Positions 29,652 to 40,252 of a stretch of 64,000 bases of DNA are shown here, piece after piece. The DNA is from Pediococcus argentinicus (GTDB lineage: Bacteria; Bacillota; Bacilli; Lactobacillales; Lactobacillaceae): contig NZ_JQCQ01000001.1 in the NCBI RefSeq assembly GCF_001437605.1, positions 70,095 through 134,094 of the forward strand. Reading direction: 5' to 3'. The notes beneath the pieces are model-generated. The model made no database searches, was not told the origin of the DNA, and saw only the letters and a program-made list of their open reading frames with translations. Position 1 is the first letter of the stretch, and each line of letters opens with the position of its first letter. A program made the translations under genes and the position numbers.

Positions 29652-30264
29652 ATTTATTTTTCCTTAAATGATAGTACAGACCAAATGGAACTAGGTTTTC
29701 ATTTCCGGCAAGAATTCTTTTAATATTATCTTTATGGCGATAAATAATAAATGATGATAAGCCAATGGCGATAACTGTTAGGAAAATATCGTGATAGAAC
29801 AATGATATTACAACAGCAAGCGCAGCAGCGATTACACTGGCAAAGCTAACCATACTGGATAATAAGATCAGGGTAACAAAAATTGTTGCTTCAATCGCAA
29901 AGTAACTTGGATTATAGGCTAACAGTAAACCAGCACTGGTTGCAACAGCTTTCCCGCCACGAAAATGATCGAAGACTGAGAATGTATGACCTAAAATAGC
30001 TCCAAGGCCGATAATTAATGGATTGATTGTTGTTACGTGAAAAATAATTGGTTGAAGTGTGGCCAATGTACCTTTTAGAAGATCTAAAATTAGTACAACA
30101 ATTCCCGCTTTGGTACCAAGAACACGGAAGGTATTCGTAGTCCCAACATTACCGCTTCCCTCTTTATGAAGATCAACGTGGTAAAACTGGCGCGCAATTA
30201 AGGCTCCAGACGGAATAGAGCCCAATAAATAGGCCACAATAAACATAATAATAATGACACCCAA
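29650..30264 (-). CDS. plsY: Glycerol-3-phosphate acyltransferase PlsY
   Basis: Encodes 204 residues from a TTG start at 30264: AGAGGA lies 7 bases upstream, while the first ATG (30246) is too far in. Five membrane helices are visible, with the three PlsY motifs: GSIPSGALIAR, GSGNVGTTNTFRVLG with downstream Lys, and the GHTFSVFDHFRGGKAVAT loop. It transfers acyl from acyl-phosphate to glycerol 3-phosphate, the first acylation of phospholipid synthesis. It is divergent from parE. Confidence 0.94.
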   Translation of the reverse strand: MGVIIIMFIVAYLLGSIPSGALIARQFYHVDLHKEGSGNVGTTNTFRVLGTKAGIVVLILDLLKGTLATLQPIIFHVTTINPLIIGLGAILGHTFSVFDHFRGGKAVATSAGLLLAYNPSYFAIEATIFVTLILLSSMVSFASVIAAALAVVISLFYHDIFLTVIAIGLSSFIIYRHKDNIKRILAGNENLVPFGLYYHLRKNK

Positions 30265-30358
30265 AATAAGATCCTCTTTTCAAATTACTGTCATAGCATT
30301 GTACCATTTTTGAAAAAAATATTAAACAAGTAATCGCTGTAAATAGCGTGGTAAAAGG

Positions 30359-30387
30359 TTTTCAATCACTTTAAAATAAGGTATGAT
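30359..30387 (+). promoter_or_regulatory. Promoter for parE-parC
   Basis: TTTTCA (30359-30364) and TATGAT (30382-30387) with a 17-base spacer, 28 bases before the parE ATG and in the divergent gap with plsY. Confidence 0.65.
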
Positions 30388-30415
30388 AGATTCATTGAAC
30401 TAAAGGAGCGGGATA

Positions 30416-32434
30416 ATGCCAAAAGCAAATCAAGGAAGATATGACGACTCTTCAATCCAGGTTTTACAAGGATTAGAAGCCGTTCGAAAAAGACCCGGAA
30501 TGTACATCGGATCAACTGATGGCCGTGGTTTACATCACTTAGTATATGAAATTGTCGATAATGCGGTTGATGAAGCATTGGCTGGTTACGGAAAAGAAAT
30601 TAATGTAACTATTCATGCTGATAACAGTATTACTGTCAAAGATCATGGGCGTGGTATGCCCGTGGGAATGCATGCATCTGGAATACCAACAGCAGAAGTT
30701 ATTTTCACTGTATTACATGCTGGCGGTAAGTTTGGACAAGGCGGATATAAGACATCTGGTGGACTTCATGGTGTTGGTGCCAGTGTAGTAAATGCTTTAT
30801 CTGAAAAAGTTTCAGTTCAGATTGTGCGTGATAACGTTAAATACGAAGAAATCTTTGTTAATGGTGGTAAGCCAGTTGGTACTTTAAAGAAACTTGGTAA
30901 GACCAAGGAAAGTAACGGAACCACTGTAACATTCAAACCAGATTCAACTATTTTTTCAACGACGGTATTTAATTTTAATACTTTGGCAGTTCGTTTACGT
31001 GAGTCTGCATTTCTATTACAAGGTGTCAAAATCACACTTTCGGATGAAAGAAGTGGACAAGAACAAGAAGAGACTTATCTATTTGATGAAGGTATCAAGC
31101 AATTTGTTGAATACCTAAACGAAGATAAAGATACTCTTGGAAATGTCATGTACTTTGATGGCACTAAAGATGGTGTCGAAGTTGAAGTGGCTGGTCAATA
31201 TAACGACGGATACACTGAAACAATTTTGTCTTTTGTTAATAACGTTCGAACTCGCGATGGTGGTACCCACGAAGCTGGGATGCGTTCAGCTTGGACTAAG
31301 GCTTTTAATGAATTTGCTCGTAAGGTCGGACTACTAAAGGAAAAAGATAAGAACCTCGAAGGTACGGATGTTAGAGAAGGTTTATCTGCAGTTATTTCAC
31401 TCCGAATTCCAGAGGAAATTCTTGAATTCGAAGGGCAAACTAAAGAAAAACTTGGAACGCCTGAAGCTAGAACCATTGTCGATAGTGTTGTTGCGGAACA
31501 ACTAGGTTTCTACTTGATGGAAAATGGTGAGTTTGCTCAACAACTTGTTCGTAAAGCTATCAGTGCTCGTGAAGCCCGCGTGGCTGCCCGCAAGGCTCGT
31601 GATGAATCCCGTAGTGGTAAAAAACGTAAAAAACAAGATCGTATTTTGTCTGGAAAACTTACACCAGCTCAATCCAAAAATGCTAAGAAGAACGAATTAT
31701 TCTTAGTCGAAGGGGATTCTGCCGGCGGTAGTGCTAAACAAGGCCGAGATCGTAAGTTCCAAGCGATTCTTCCATTGCGTGGTAAGGTTCTTAATACTGA
31801 AAAAGCAAAATTACCAGATATTATGAAGAACGAAGAAATTAACACCATGATTTATACTATTGGTGCTGGTGTCGGAACGGAATTTGATATTGCGGATAGT
31901 AACTACGATAAAGTTATTATTATGACTGATGCTGATACCGATGGTGCTCATATTCAAACTTTGTTACTAACATTCTTCTATAAGTACATGCGTCCCATGA
32001 TTGATTCAGGTAAGATCTATATTGCTATGCCACCTTTGTACAAGCTGCAAAAAGGTGCTGGCAAGAAAACTAAGATTGAATATGCTTGGACCGATGAAGA
32101 ACTTGAGGTTGTAAGTAAGAGAATGGGTCGTGGATTTAGTTTGCAACGATTCAAGGGACTTGGTGAAATGAATGCAGATCAACTTTGGGAAACTACTATG
32201 GATCCTGAAACCAGAACCCTAGTTAGAGTCCGAATTGATGATGCTGCTCTTGCAGAGCGTCGTGTAACGACTCTAATGGGTGATAAAGTTGAACCTCGTC
32301 GTAAATGGATTGAAAAGAATGTCGCTTTCTCTCTAGAAGAAGATGGTAGCATTCTTGATAATGAAGCAATCAAAAAAGAACATGAGTTAGATGAAGAACC
32401 AGAATATGAAGATATTGATTTAGACTTAGGCTAA
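30416..32434 (+). CDS. parE: DNA topoisomerase IV subunit B
   Basis: Encodes 672 residues. The GHKL ATPase has VRKRPGMYIGSTDGRG and EIVDNAVDEALAGYG, and the Toprim region has ELFLVEGDSAGGSAKQGRD and TDADTDGAHIQTLLL. Adjacency to parC and the ParE-type N-terminus (NQGRYDDSSIQVLQGLEAV) distinguish it from GyrB, which normally sits near dnaA-recF. The acidic C-terminus is typical. The complex decatenates sister chromosomes. AAAGGAGCGGGATA precedes the ATG. Confidence 0.95.
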   Translation: MPKANQGRYDDSSIQVLQGLEAVRKRPGMYIGSTDGRGLHHLVYEIVDNAVDEALAGYGKEINVTIHADNSITVKDHGRGMPVGMHASGIPTAEVIFTVLHAGGKFGQGGYKTSGGLHGVGASVVNALSEKVSVQIVRDNVKYEEIFVNGGKPVGTLKKLGKTKESNGTTVTFKPDSTIFSTTVFNFNTLAVRLRESAFLLQGVKITLSDERSGQEQEETYLFDEGIKQFVEYLNEDKDTLGNVMYFDGTKDGVEVEVAGQYNDGYTETILSFVNNVRTRDGGTHEAGMRSAWTKAFNEFARKVGLLKEKDKNLEGTDVREGLSAVISLRIPEEILEFEGQTKEKLGTPEARTIVDSVVAEQLGFYLMENGEFAQQLVRKAISAREARVAARKARDESRSGKKRKKQDRILSGKLTPAQSKNAKKNELFLVEGDSAGGSAKQGRDRKFQAILPLRGKVLNTEKAKLPDIMKNEEINTMIYTIGAGVGTEFDIADSNYDKVIIMTDADTDGAHIQTLLLTFFYKYMRPMIDSGKIYIAMPPLYKLQKGAGKKTKIEYAWTDEELEVVSKRMGRGFSLQRFKGLGEMNADQLWETTMDPETRTLVRVRIDDAALAERRVTTLMGDKVEPRRKWIEKNVAFSLEEDGSILDNEAIKKEHELDEEPEYEDIDLDLG

Positions 32435-32453
32435 ATTAAGAGAGGAGATCTTG

Positions 32454-34898
32454 ATGGCAACGTCGAAAATTCAAGATTTAACACTTGAAGATATTATGGG
32501 CGACCGTTTTGGTCGTTATTCCAAATATATAATTCAAGAACGTGCTCTACCAGATGTACGTGACGGATTAAAACCCGTGCAGCGAAGAATTCTATTTGCA
32601 ATGAACCAAGATGGAAATACTTTTGATAAGGCATTCCGTAAATCTGCTAAATCAGTGGGTAATGTCATGGGTAACTTTCATCCCCATGGTGATAGTTCGA
32701 TTTATGAAGCTTTGGTTCGAATGAGTCAGGACTGGAAGTTACGTGCACCATTGATTGAAATGCATGGAAACAATGGATCAATTGATAATGATCCTCCTGC
32801 TGCTATGCGTTATACCGAGGCTCGTTTAAGCAATATTTCTGGTCAAATGTTGCGTGATATCGATAAAGAAACCGTGGATATGGTTTTAAACTTCGATGAC
32901 ACGGAATATGAGCCAACCGTTTTACCGGCTCGTTTTCCTAATTTACTGGTTAACGGAGCAACAGGGATTTCCGCCGGATATGCAACTGATATTCCACCAC
33001 ACAACTTAGGTGAAGTAATTGATGCTGTATTATATACAATCAAGCATCCCAACGTTTCATTAGATCGCCTTATGGACTTTGTTAAAGGTCCCGATTTTCC
33101 AACGGGTGGAATTATTCAAGGTCTTGATGGAATCAAAAAGGCTTATGAAACAGGTCGTGGTCGAGTTATTGTTCGCTCTAAAACAGAATTCGAAGAGTTG
33201 CGAGGCAACAAGAGTTTAATTCGAATTTCAGAAATTCCATATGAAGTAAATAAAGCTGTTTTAGTTAAGAAAATTGACGAAATTCGCGTTATGAAAAAGG
33301 TAGATGGTATTTCTGAAGTTCGCGATGAGTCTGATCGTGAGGGTCTCTCCATTGCCATCGAATTAAAACGAGATGCTGACCAACAGGGTATTTTAAATTA
33401 TCTTTTCAAAAACACTGACCTACAGGTTTCTTATAACTTTAATATGGTTGCAATCAATCACCGTCGTCCTGAACGAATGGGATTGAAGCCTATTATTGAT
33501 TCCTACGTTGAATTTCAAAAAGAAATTATTACTAAACGGACTACTTTTAATCTAAAAAAAGCTAATGATCGACTACACATTGTGGAAGGCTTGATTAAGG
33601 CTCTTTCAATTTTAGATCAAGTGATTAAAGTGATTCGCGGTAGTAAGGATAAGAAAGATGCTAAAACTAACTTAGTTTCGCAATTCGACTTTTCCGAGAA
33701 GCAGGCTGAAGCCATCGTTTCTTTACAGCTTTATCGTTTAACTAATACTGATGTCACTGCTTTACAAGAAGAGTCCAAGGCATTACATAGCGATATTGAT
33801 GAATACAATTTAATTTTAAATAATCCTCAAGAACTGGCTAAGGTTTTGATTGATGAACTACAAACAATTAAAAAGCAATACAGTACGCCACGTTTAACAG
33901 AGATTCAAAATGAAATTGAAGAATTGGTCGTCGACCGTACTGTTACCGTTCCAGAAGAACAAGTTATGGTTCTAGTTAGTCATGATGGCTACTTAAAACG
34001 TAGTAGCTTACGTTCGTATACCGCTTCTGGTGATGAAGATGGTCTGAAAGATGAAGACTATCCAATTTATCAACATGAGCTCAATACGTTAGATCATTTG
34101 TTTATGTTTACTAATAAAGGTAATTTGATTTATCGTCCAGTACATGAGATTACGGAAGCTAAATGGAAAGAAACTGGTGAACATATTTCTCAAACTATTG
34201 GATTAGCTGCTGATGAAGTTATCATTCAGACTTTTGCCTTTAAAGAGATTAATGAGACAACTAACTTCTTGATTTGTACCAATAATGGTTACATTAAACG
34301 TACTAGCTTGCTAGATTTGAAACCGGGACGTACCTATAAAAAGAAAGCTGCCACTTATATTAAATTAAAGGATCCAGAAGCATTCGTTACTCACGTTGAG
34401 ATTCAACCAAGTGGAGACGACAAGTACACGATTATGTTAGCTTCTAAGAATGGTTACGGGCTTCGTTATGACATTGCCGAAATTCCCATTGTTGGAGCAC
34501 GTGCGGCAGGTGTTAAGGCTATGGACCTCAGAGATGATGTCATTGTTGATTTTGTATTGGTTCAGGATAATGATCAGGTCGGATTTATTACTAATCGGGG
34601 AGCCTTCAAGAAAATGGCTGTTTCAGAAGTAGCACCGACAAGTCGTGCAAGACGTGGTGTATTGATTCTTCGAGAGCTTAAAAAGGATCCGCACAGAATT
34701 ATGGGATTTGCTAAATTAGTAGGGGATCGTGCTCTTGAAGTAATCACAGATCGAGGACAAATTCATGATGTGATTCCAGACGATCACCCATTAGGTGGCC
34801 GTTATTCAAACGGTAGCTTCTTGATTGATGTTGATACTGAAGGAACACCGACATCATTGAGATTGAAGCCAATTAGTACCGAAACTGTTAATAAATAG
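32454..34898 (+). CDS. parC: DNA topoisomerase IV subunit A
   Basis: Encodes 814 residues from ATG 32454, next to AGGAGATCTTG (an in-frame TTG at 32451 abuts it). The breakage-reunion domain has the catalytic Tyr in AAMRYTEARLS. The quinolone-determining region HPHGDSSIYEALVRMSQDW keeps the wild-type Ser and Glu, so no target resistance is evident. The C-terminal beta-propeller (about 490-814) contains repeated blade motifs such as GYLKRSSLRSY and GYIKRTSLLDL. It forms an operon with parE. Confidence 0.95.
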   Translation: MATSKIQDLTLEDIMGDRFGRYSKYIIQERALPDVRDGLKPVQRRILFAMNQDGNTFDKAFRKSAKSVGNVMGNFHPHGDSSIYEALVRMSQDWKLRAPLIEMHGNNGSIDNDPPAAMRYTEARLSNISGQMLRDIDKETVDMVLNFDDTEYEPTVLPARFPNLLVNGATGISAGYATDIPPHNLGEVIDAVLYTIKHPNVSLDRLMDFVKGPDFPTGGIIQGLDGIKKAYETGRGRVIVRSKTEFEELRGNKSLIRISEIPYEVNKAVLVKKIDEIRVMKKVDGISEVRDESDREGLSIAIELKRDADQQGILNYLFKNTDLQVSYNFNMVAINHRRPERMGLKPIIDSYVEFQKEIITKRTTFNLKKANDRLHIVEGLIKALSILDQVIKVIRGSKDKKDAKTNLVSQFDFSEKQAEAIVSLQLYRLTNTDVTALQEESKALHSDIDEYNLILNNPQELAKVLIDELQTIKKQYSTPRLTEIQNEIEELVVDRTVTVPEEQVMVLVSHDGYLKRSSLRSYTASGDEDGLKDEDYPIYQHELNTLDHLFMFTNKGNLIYRPVHEITEAKWKETGEHISQTIGLAADEVIIQTFAFKEINETTNFLICTNNGYIKRTSLLDLKPGRTYKKKAATYIKLKDPEAFVTHVEIQPSGDDKYTIMLASKNGYGLRYDIAEIPIVGARAAGVKAMDLRDDVIVDFVLVQDNDQVGFITNRGAFKKMAVSEVAPTSRARRGVLILRELKKDPHRIMGFAKLVGDRALEVITDRGQIHDVIPDDHPLGGRYSNGSFLIDVDTEGTPTSLRLKPISTETVNK

Positions 34899-34992
34899 TT
34901 GCGAAAAGATTAAGTACTTGCTCTTTTAATTTAATAATATTAAACTAATTTATAATAACTATTAGATTTAATAAAAAGTGAGGTAGCGAAGT

Positions 34993-35955
34993 ATGAAGTC
35001 TAAACAAGAAAAGATTTTTTCATCGAAAACGTTAACCTATTTCATTCAGCTAACTGAAACAATGAATTATACCCAAGCTGCTCAGATTCTAGGCATTACG
35101 CAACCAGCTTTAACGCAACAAATCAAAAAGTTGGAAAGAGCAGTGGGCGCACCACTTTTCTATTCGGTTGGTAAGAAACTGCGCCTTTCAGATGCTGGAT
35201 ATACTATGTTGAATGCATCAAATGACATCAACCGAGTATTAAATGATGCTACTGATGAGATTCAGCAATCGTCTAGTGCTAACCATGGTGAGATTAACAT
35301 TGGTGTATTAGCTTCCATCGAATCACGAGTGTTTGAAGACTTTATTGCAGAATACTATAAGGTGGAACCAGATATTCGCATTAGCATGCACATGTTAACG
35401 AGAAAAGAACTTTGGGAACGTCTTGAGAATAATCAGATTGATTTAGCTATTATGTACTTACCGGATGACAGTATTAAAAACTGGAAACCATATGAGTCGC
35501 GTAAAATCATGAGTGAAGATCTATTATTTATCCATCATGAAAAATCATTAGCTAAGAACAAGAAGGTTAAACTCAAGAATACACTTAAAGAAAATTGGGT
35601 CACATATCCCGAAAACTTCTATTTAGATGGTATTATGAAAGAAGTTTATAAGAATAATATGGTCGATTTACCAAACAGTGTGGCTCGTTTTACTTCACCT
35701 GATCAAATTCGTCGCTTCTCTGAAGCAACTCTGACATCAACAGCATTGCCATCATCATATGTCATTGCGCACGTAATGCCAGAAGGAACTTACTCAGCTA
35801 AGTTTGATCCAGCAATTAAGTTTGATTTGAGTTTTGTTTACCGCAAAGATAAGGATCAAATTCCCCGGATCAATAACTTCCTTGAAGAATTTGAATCATA
35901 TCTGAGTAAAAAGAACTACGTCGATCGTTTAGAAACGATGATTAACCATAAATAA
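34993..35955 (+). CDS. LysR family transcriptional regulator
   Basis: Encodes 320 residues. The N-terminal winged helix-turn-helix (about 12-70) reads [20 protein letters not shown] and [19 protein letters not shown]; residues 95-310 are the two-lobed effector domain. The regulated genes cannot be read from context: parC upstream and ppaC downstream are housekeeping. TATAAT at about 34952 in the AT-rich gap may be its promoter, beside an imperfect palindrome (TTAATAATATTAA) that could be an autoregulatory site. Confidence 0.9.
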   Translation: MKSKQEKIFSSKTLTYFIQLTETMNYTQAAQILGITQPALTQQIKKLERAVGAPLFYSVGKKLRLSDAGYTMLNASNDINRVLNDATDEIQQSSSANHGEINIGVLASIESRVFEDFIAEYYKVEPDIRISMHMLTRKELWERLENNQIDLAIMYLPDDSIKNWKPYESRKIMSEDLLFIHHEKSLAKNKKVKLKNTLKENWVTYPENFYLDGIMKEVYKNNMVDLPNSVARFTSPDQIRRFSEATLTSTALPSSYVIAHVMPEGTYSAKFDPAIKFDLSFVYRKDKDQIPRINNFLEEFESYLSKKNYVDRLETMINHK

Positions 35956-35974
35956 TAGAGGAGATTTTATAATC

Positions 35975-36907
35975 ATGAGTAAAGAATTAGTTTTTGGTCA
36001 TTTAAATCCTGATACAGATGCTATTGTTGCGGCAAAGGCACTAGCATACTTCGAATCAAAGATGGGTAAAGATGTTGAAGCCGTTGCCCTTGGTAACCCA
36101 AATGCTGAAACAAACTTTGTTTTAAATCACTTCAGCGAACCAACACCACGTGTTGTTAAGACTGTTGCTAACGAAGTTGATTCAGTTATGTTAGTAGATC
36201 ACAATGAAAGTCAACAAAGTGTTGCTGACCTTGATCAAGTTACTATTTCTACAGTTGTTGACCATCATCGTATTGCAAACTTTGAAACAGCTCAACCATT
36301 ATTCTATCGTGCAGAACCAGTTGGATGTACAAGTACAATCTTGACTAAATTATTCAACGAAAATAAGATTGAAATTCCTGCACAATTAGCCGGATTAATG
36401 GCTTCAGCAATTATCTCAGATACTTTACTTTTGAAATCACCAACTACAACAGACGATGACCGTGAAGCACTTCGTGAATTAGCTGAAATTGCTGATATCG
36501 ATGTTGATTCATACGGAATCGAAATGTTAAAAGCTGGTACTGACTTATCAAGTAAGACTGAACTTGAACTTGTTGATGGCGATGCCAAATCATTTGAAAT
36601 GAATGGCAAGAATGTTCGTATTGGCCAAGTGAATACCGTTGATTTAGACGATGTATTTAGTCGCCAAGATGCATTAGTAAGTACAATGGAAAAAGAAAAC
36701 CAAACTAATTCATACGATTTATTCCTTCTATTAGCTACAAATATTTTGAATAGTGATTCAGAATTACTTGTAGTTGGTGAACCAAAAGACATTGTTGAGA
36801 AGGCCTTCAATACTAAGCTTTCAGAAGATAATCGTGCAAGTTTACCAGGTGTTGTATCTCGTAAAAAACAAGTTGTTCCACCATTGATGGACGCATTTAA
36901 CGCATAA
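35975..36907 (+). CDS. ppaC: Manganese-dependent inorganic pyrophosphatase
   Basis: Encodes 310 residues of the DHH family II: metal ligands come from [10 protein letters not shown] (His8, Asp12, Asp14), VDHNE and VVDHHRI, and the C-terminal DHHA2 domain ends in [10 protein letters not shown]. It hydrolyses pyrophosphate released by biosynthesis. Codon use is strongly biased, suggesting high expression. It lies 19 bases after the LysR gene with GAGGAG before the ATG, and a strong terminator follows. Confidence 0.97.
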   Translation: MSKELVFGHLNPDTDAIVAAKALAYFESKMGKDVEAVALGNPNAETNFVLNHFSEPTPRVVKTVANEVDSVMLVDHNESQQSVADLDQVTISTVVDHHRIANFETAQPLFYRAEPVGCTSTILTKLFNENKIEIPAQLAGLMASAIISDTLLLKSPTTTDDDREALRELAEIADIDVDSYGIEMLKAGTDLSSKTELELVDGDAKSFEMNGKNVRIGQVNTVDLDDVFSRQDALVSTMEKENQTNSYDLFLLLATNILNSDSELLVVGEPKDIVEKAFNTKLSEDNRASLPGVVSRKKQVVPPLMDAFNA

Positions 36908-36916
36908 TAACGATTT

Positions 36917-36957
36917 AAGAGGCTGTAAAAACGAATGTTTTTATCAAGCCTCTTTTT
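36917..36957 (+). terminator. Rho-independent terminator after ppaC
   Basis: AAGAGGCT (36917-36924) and AGCCTCTT (36947-36954) enclose a second internal AAAAAC/GTTTTT pairing, followed by TTTTTT. Confidence 0.88.
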
Positions 36958-37023
36958 TGTAAGCATTTCATTTGTCAGAATTATTTTTCCAACCTACAAT
37001 GATAAAAGATTGGGGTGGATAAA

Positions 37024-37452
37024 ATGGATAAAAATGAATTGAAGAAAAAATTAACACCTGAACAATATGAAGTGACTCAGAACAGTGCCACAGAGAGACC
37101 CTTTAGTGGCCAATATGACAACTTTTACGAAAAAGGAATCTATGTTGATGTCGTAAGTGGAAAGCCCTTATTTAGCTCTTTAGATAAGTATGACGCTCAA
37201 TGTGGCTGGCCATCCTTCACTAAACCAGTAAATAATAAGGAAGTAACTGAATTGGAAGACGATTCATTTGGAATGCATCGAACCGAAGTGAGAAGTACAA
37301 ACGCTGATTCTCATTTGGGCCATGTCTTTAATGATGGTCCCAGTGCCAGTGGTGGTCTAAGATATTGTATTAACTCCAACTCTCTGCGCTTTATTCCATA
37401 TGATAAACTAGATGAAGAAGGACTTTCAGAGTACAAAGAGTTATTTAATTAG
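37024..37452 (+). CDS. msrB: Peptide methionine (R)-S-oxide reductase MsrB
   Basis: Encodes 142 residues from ATG 37024, placed 7 bases after GGGGTGG; the in-frame GTG at 37015 is inside that site. [31 protein letters not shown] and [15 protein letters not shown] are MsrB motifs, the last carrying the catalytic Cys. The zinc CxxC pairs of some MsrBs are missing, as in many lactobacilli. It repairs oxidised methionine and forms an operon with msrA, 16 bases downstream. Confidence 0.95.
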   Translation: MDKNELKKKLTPEQYEVTQNSATERPFSGQYDNFYEKGIYVDVVSGKPLFSSLDKYDAQCGWPSFTKPVNNKEVTELEDDSFGMHRTEVRSTNADSHLGHVFNDGPSASGGLRYCINSNSLRFIPYDKLDEEGLSEYKELFN

Positions 37453-37468
37453 ACGAGGAGATGAGAGA

Positions 37469-37984
37469 ATGGAAGAAACAGCAATTTTTGCCGGAGGATG
37501 TTTCTGGTGTATGGTAAAGCCTTTTGATACACTTCCAGGCATTGATAAAGTAGTATCAGGTTATACAGGTGGTCATACAGTTAATCCGACCTATGAAGAA
37601 GTATCGAGTCATACAACCGGACATACTGAAGCAGTTCAAATTACTTTTGACCCATCAATTATCAGTTATAAGGATTTAGTTCAGATCTATTGGCAACAAA
37701 CCGATCCAACAGATGCTATGGGTCAATTCCAAGATCGTGGTGACAACTATCGTCCTGTAATCTTTGTTAAAGATGAAGAACAAAAGAAAATCGCTAGTGC
37801 ATCAAGACAGGAACTGATCGACTCTAAACGGTTTGATGAACCAATCGTTACAAAGATTGAAGATGCTAAACCATTCTATCCTGCTGAAGAAGAACATCAA
37901 GAATTTTATCGTAAGGATCCCCTTCGATTCCAAATGGAAGAAGCGGGTGGGAGAGAACGCTTTATCAATAAAAACTGGAAGTAA
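37469..37984 (+). CDS. msrA: Peptide methionine (S)-S-oxide reductase MsrA
   Basis: Encodes 171 residues from ATG 37469, which follows AGGAGATGAGAGA; upstream in-frame codons lie within msrB. The catalytic motif AGGCFWCM is followed by [13 protein letters not shown] and [15 protein letters not shown]. It complements MsrB by reducing the S epimer of methionine sulfoxide. Confidence 0.96.
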   Translation: MEETAIFAGGCFWCMVKPFDTLPGIDKVVSGYTGGHTVNPTYEEVSSHTTGHTEAVQITFDPSIISYKDLVQIYWQQTDPTDAMGQFQDRGDNYRPVIFVKDEEQKKIASASRQELIDSKRFDEPIVTKIEDAKPFYPAEEEHQEFYRKDPLRFQMEEAGGRERFINKNWK

Positions 37985-38052
37985 TTTAATTAGTTAATTA
38001 CTATTCATCTCGTGCTAAAATTAACTTATCTTACAAAAAGAGGTCAATTCTA

Positions 38053-38673
38053 GTGAATATTAGAGATCGTTTAGCTAATTTAGTTGATGGAGTTGTAGCG
38101 ATAATAGCTACAATTTCAATCCTGTCATTGCCTGTTCCGCATGGAAATGACTATCAATCATTATTCGAGTTTGGCGTTAATTTCTGGTTGTTTATAGTGA
38201 ATTTCTTGATTATACTTTCATTTTGGAACAATCAGAGATTCCTACTCGATCATATGAAGACTGTTCATACACGATTTGTATGGATCAATATTTATTGGTT
38301 AATGTTTCTCAGTGGTCTTCCCATTATTACTAAGTGGATGATGACCGGGTCACATAGTCTGATTGCAATTCTAGCATTCGGACTGGATAATATTTTCACT
38401 AAGTTAGTTTTTACGTTTGCTGTTGTTGAAGGCATTCGTGCTAACTATCAAGGTGATTCCACCGAACATCTACTGCTCAAACGTTACTTCTATCGCGTTT
38501 TAATTGATGTCTTATATTCGGTTGTGACTGTACTCGTTGCCTTTGTAAATCCAACCATAGCAATTTCAATGTTCATATTATTACCATTGTTTGGTTCTGT
38601 GAGAGGATTATGGCGTACTCCAGGAAAACGTATGCGTCAAACAACTCATCCAGACCATAGAAAAAGCATTTAG
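38053..38673 (+). CDS. TMEM175-like membrane protein (DUF1211)
   Basis: Encodes 206 residues from GTG 38053, with AGAGG 8 bases upstream. About five to six membrane helices are present. The first helix carries RDRLANLVDGVVAIIATISI, a variant of the family motif RxxxFSDGVxAIxxT in which Phe-Ser is replaced by Leu-Val. Bacterial members are potassium-selective channels lacking the classical filter; function here is inferred. Its stop codon lies in the left arm of the terminator that follows. Confidence 0.8.
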   Translation: MNIRDRLANLVDGVVAIIATISILSLPVPHGNDYQSLFEFGVNFWLFIVNFLIILSFWNNQRFLLDHMKTVHTRFVWINIYWLMFLSGLPIITKWMMTGSHSLIAILAFGLDNIFTKLVFTFAVVEGIRANYQGDSTEHLLLKRYFYRVLIDVLYSVVTVLVAFVNPTIAISMFILLPLFGSVRGLWRTPGKRMRQTTHPDHRKSI

Positions 38674-38706
38674 ATCTTCCAATTTTGGGAACCTAAATGC
38701 TTTTTT
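38661..38706. terminator. Bidirectional terminator overlapping the end of the TMEM175-like gene
   Basis: AAAAAGCATTTAG (38661-38673) and CTAAATGCTTTTTT (38693-38706) form a perfect stem. The left arm includes the last codons and the TAG stop. It also serves the convergent yjeM gene. Confidence 0.88.
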
Positions 38707-38723
38707 GTTTATCTATAGTTTGT

Positions 38724-40232
38724 TTAATTATTATTCTTTTCACGACGAGCAAAGAAGATCCAAGCAATTGCTCCAAAGACAACTGGACCAGCTAATGTCC
38801 ACATTCCTGTAAAGACATCACCTGTAATAAATGGTGTCAAAATTGTAAATAGAATACCAATTCCAACTGTTAAAAGAACTAATGCAGTGATCGTAATCAT
38901 CCATGTGTGACTGTGGAAAGCAACGAATGGACGATCAAGGTCCTTCTTAGCCTTAAAGAATGGAAATGCCCCAACTAAGAATAAGTAGGGAAGAGTAGTT
39001 GAAACGTTACTCATAGAAGTTAATACATTATAGAAGAATGTTGATTCCTTATGAGTAATTGCTGAAAGGATTGAAATTCCGGCGATAAATGCGATAACTA
39101 CTGCAGCTTGTAACCACATTGAAAATGCAGGCATACCATTTTTGTTTAAAGTAGTCATTTTCTTTGGCCATAATTCCTTTGGTGAACCAAGAATAAATGA
39201 CTTCAATGGTGAATAACTTAAAACAAAGAATGATCCAACATATGCAAAGAACATACCTAAACCGGCAAAACGTGAAAATACAGTTCCAATAATTGAAGCA
39301 TTTGCTGCACTCATACCGATTGCTCTACCAAATTCAAATCCAAGGTTTTGCATCAATACATAAGTGATATTACCCAAGTTAGCTTTACCGTCAATAATGA
39401 CATGTTGCCAGTTAGCAGAAATTCCCCAGAGGAAGATTGCAAGTGAGTAACCAATACCGATTACGGCTCCACCAATCATAATACCTTTTGGAAATGTTTT
39501 TTCAGGCTTATCAAGGCTATCAGTAATTCCACCTAGTGATTCCAGACCACCGTAAGCAAAGATTGCATAGATAACAAATGAAATCATAGCAATTGGTGAT
39601 TGGAACTGTGCACTTGGTGAAGTAGCAAAGTCTGAAATGTGATGAATAGGTTGTGCAAGTTGACCATGATTTGCAATTAAAATAACAGCACTAGCTACTA
39701 ATAAGATGACATTTAAAGCCATAATAGCAATTCCACCTAATGATGAAACTTTAGCTAATGTATTTAAACCACGTGTTGCAGCCCATGTAACAAACACAAT
39801 CCATAAAATTCCAAGTAATCCAATTGTCATTGTTGAACCCATACCAAACAATGACCAAGTTCCAGTTGTGTCATGACCCCAAATGATTGTAGATAGTGTA
39901 ATCCAAATCTTTTGAGAAATCATAACCATCCAGATTAGCCATGAAGCTAACCACATGAATGTAGCGATGAATGACCATTTTTCACCAATAGAAGCATCTA
40001 ACCAGGAATAAATTCCACCTTTGGCTTCCTTCAATGTTGATCCATATTCAGCAAACATAAGACCTGCTGGAATGAAGAATAAAATGGCACCTAAGATGTA
40101 CCATAAGATGGCACCGTATCCCATTTGCTCAAAAGCTGCTGGTGTATTACCAAAGCCAAAAATCGTGGTAAAAATCATCAAAACTAAAGCGCTAAGGGAT
40201 AGCTTTTTGGTCGTACTTTGTTGCTCGTCCAT
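38724..40232 (-). CDS. yjeM: APC superfamily amino acid permease, YjeM-like
   Basis: Encodes 502 residues with 12 predicted membrane helices. The N-terminus (LSLSALVLMIFTTIFGFGN), GGIYSWLDASIGEKWSFI, FAIFAYGGLESLGGITD and SLAIFLWGISANWQ closely follow the YjeM family over its whole length. Related permeases exchange or import glutamate, GABA and other amino acids, but the substrate of YjeM is not known. AAGGAGATTTAGTTATT precedes the ATG. The gene is monocistronic with a long AT-rich upstream region. Confidence 0.87.
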   Translation of the reverse strand: MDEQQSTTKKLSLSALVLMIFTTIFGFGNTPAAFEQMGYGAILWYILGAILFFIPAGLMFAEYGSTLKEAKGGIYSWLDASIGEKWSFIATFMWLASWLIWMVMISQKIWITLSTIIWGHDTTGTWSLFGMGSTMTIGLLGILWIVFVTWAATRGLNTLAKVSSLGGIAIMALNVILLVASAVILIANHGQLAQPIHHISDFATSPSAQFQSPIAMISFVIYAIFAYGGLESLGGITDSLDKPEKTFPKGIMIGGAVIGIGYSLAIFLWGISANWQHVIIDGKANLGNITYVLMQNLGFEFGRAIGMSAANASIIGTVFSRFAGLGMFFAYVGSFFVLSYSPLKSFILGSPKELWPKKMTTLNKNGMPAFSMWLQAAVVIAFIAGISILSAITHKESTFFYNVLTSMSNVSTTLPYLFLVGAFPFFKAKKDLDRPFVAFHSHTWMITITALVLLTVGIGILFTILTPFITGDVFTGMWTLAGPVVFGAIAWIFFARREKNNN

Positions 40233-40252
40233 AATAACTAAATCTCCTTAAT

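Noticed and set aside
32680-32730. Quinolone-resistance mutation in parC
   Set aside because: The determining region retains the wild-type Ser and Glu (HPHGDSSIYEALV).
36304-36966. A 220-codon open frame antisense to ppaC
   Set aside because: It mirrors the strongly biased codons of ppaC, has no ribosome binding site and no recognisable domain; ppaC is a certain gene.
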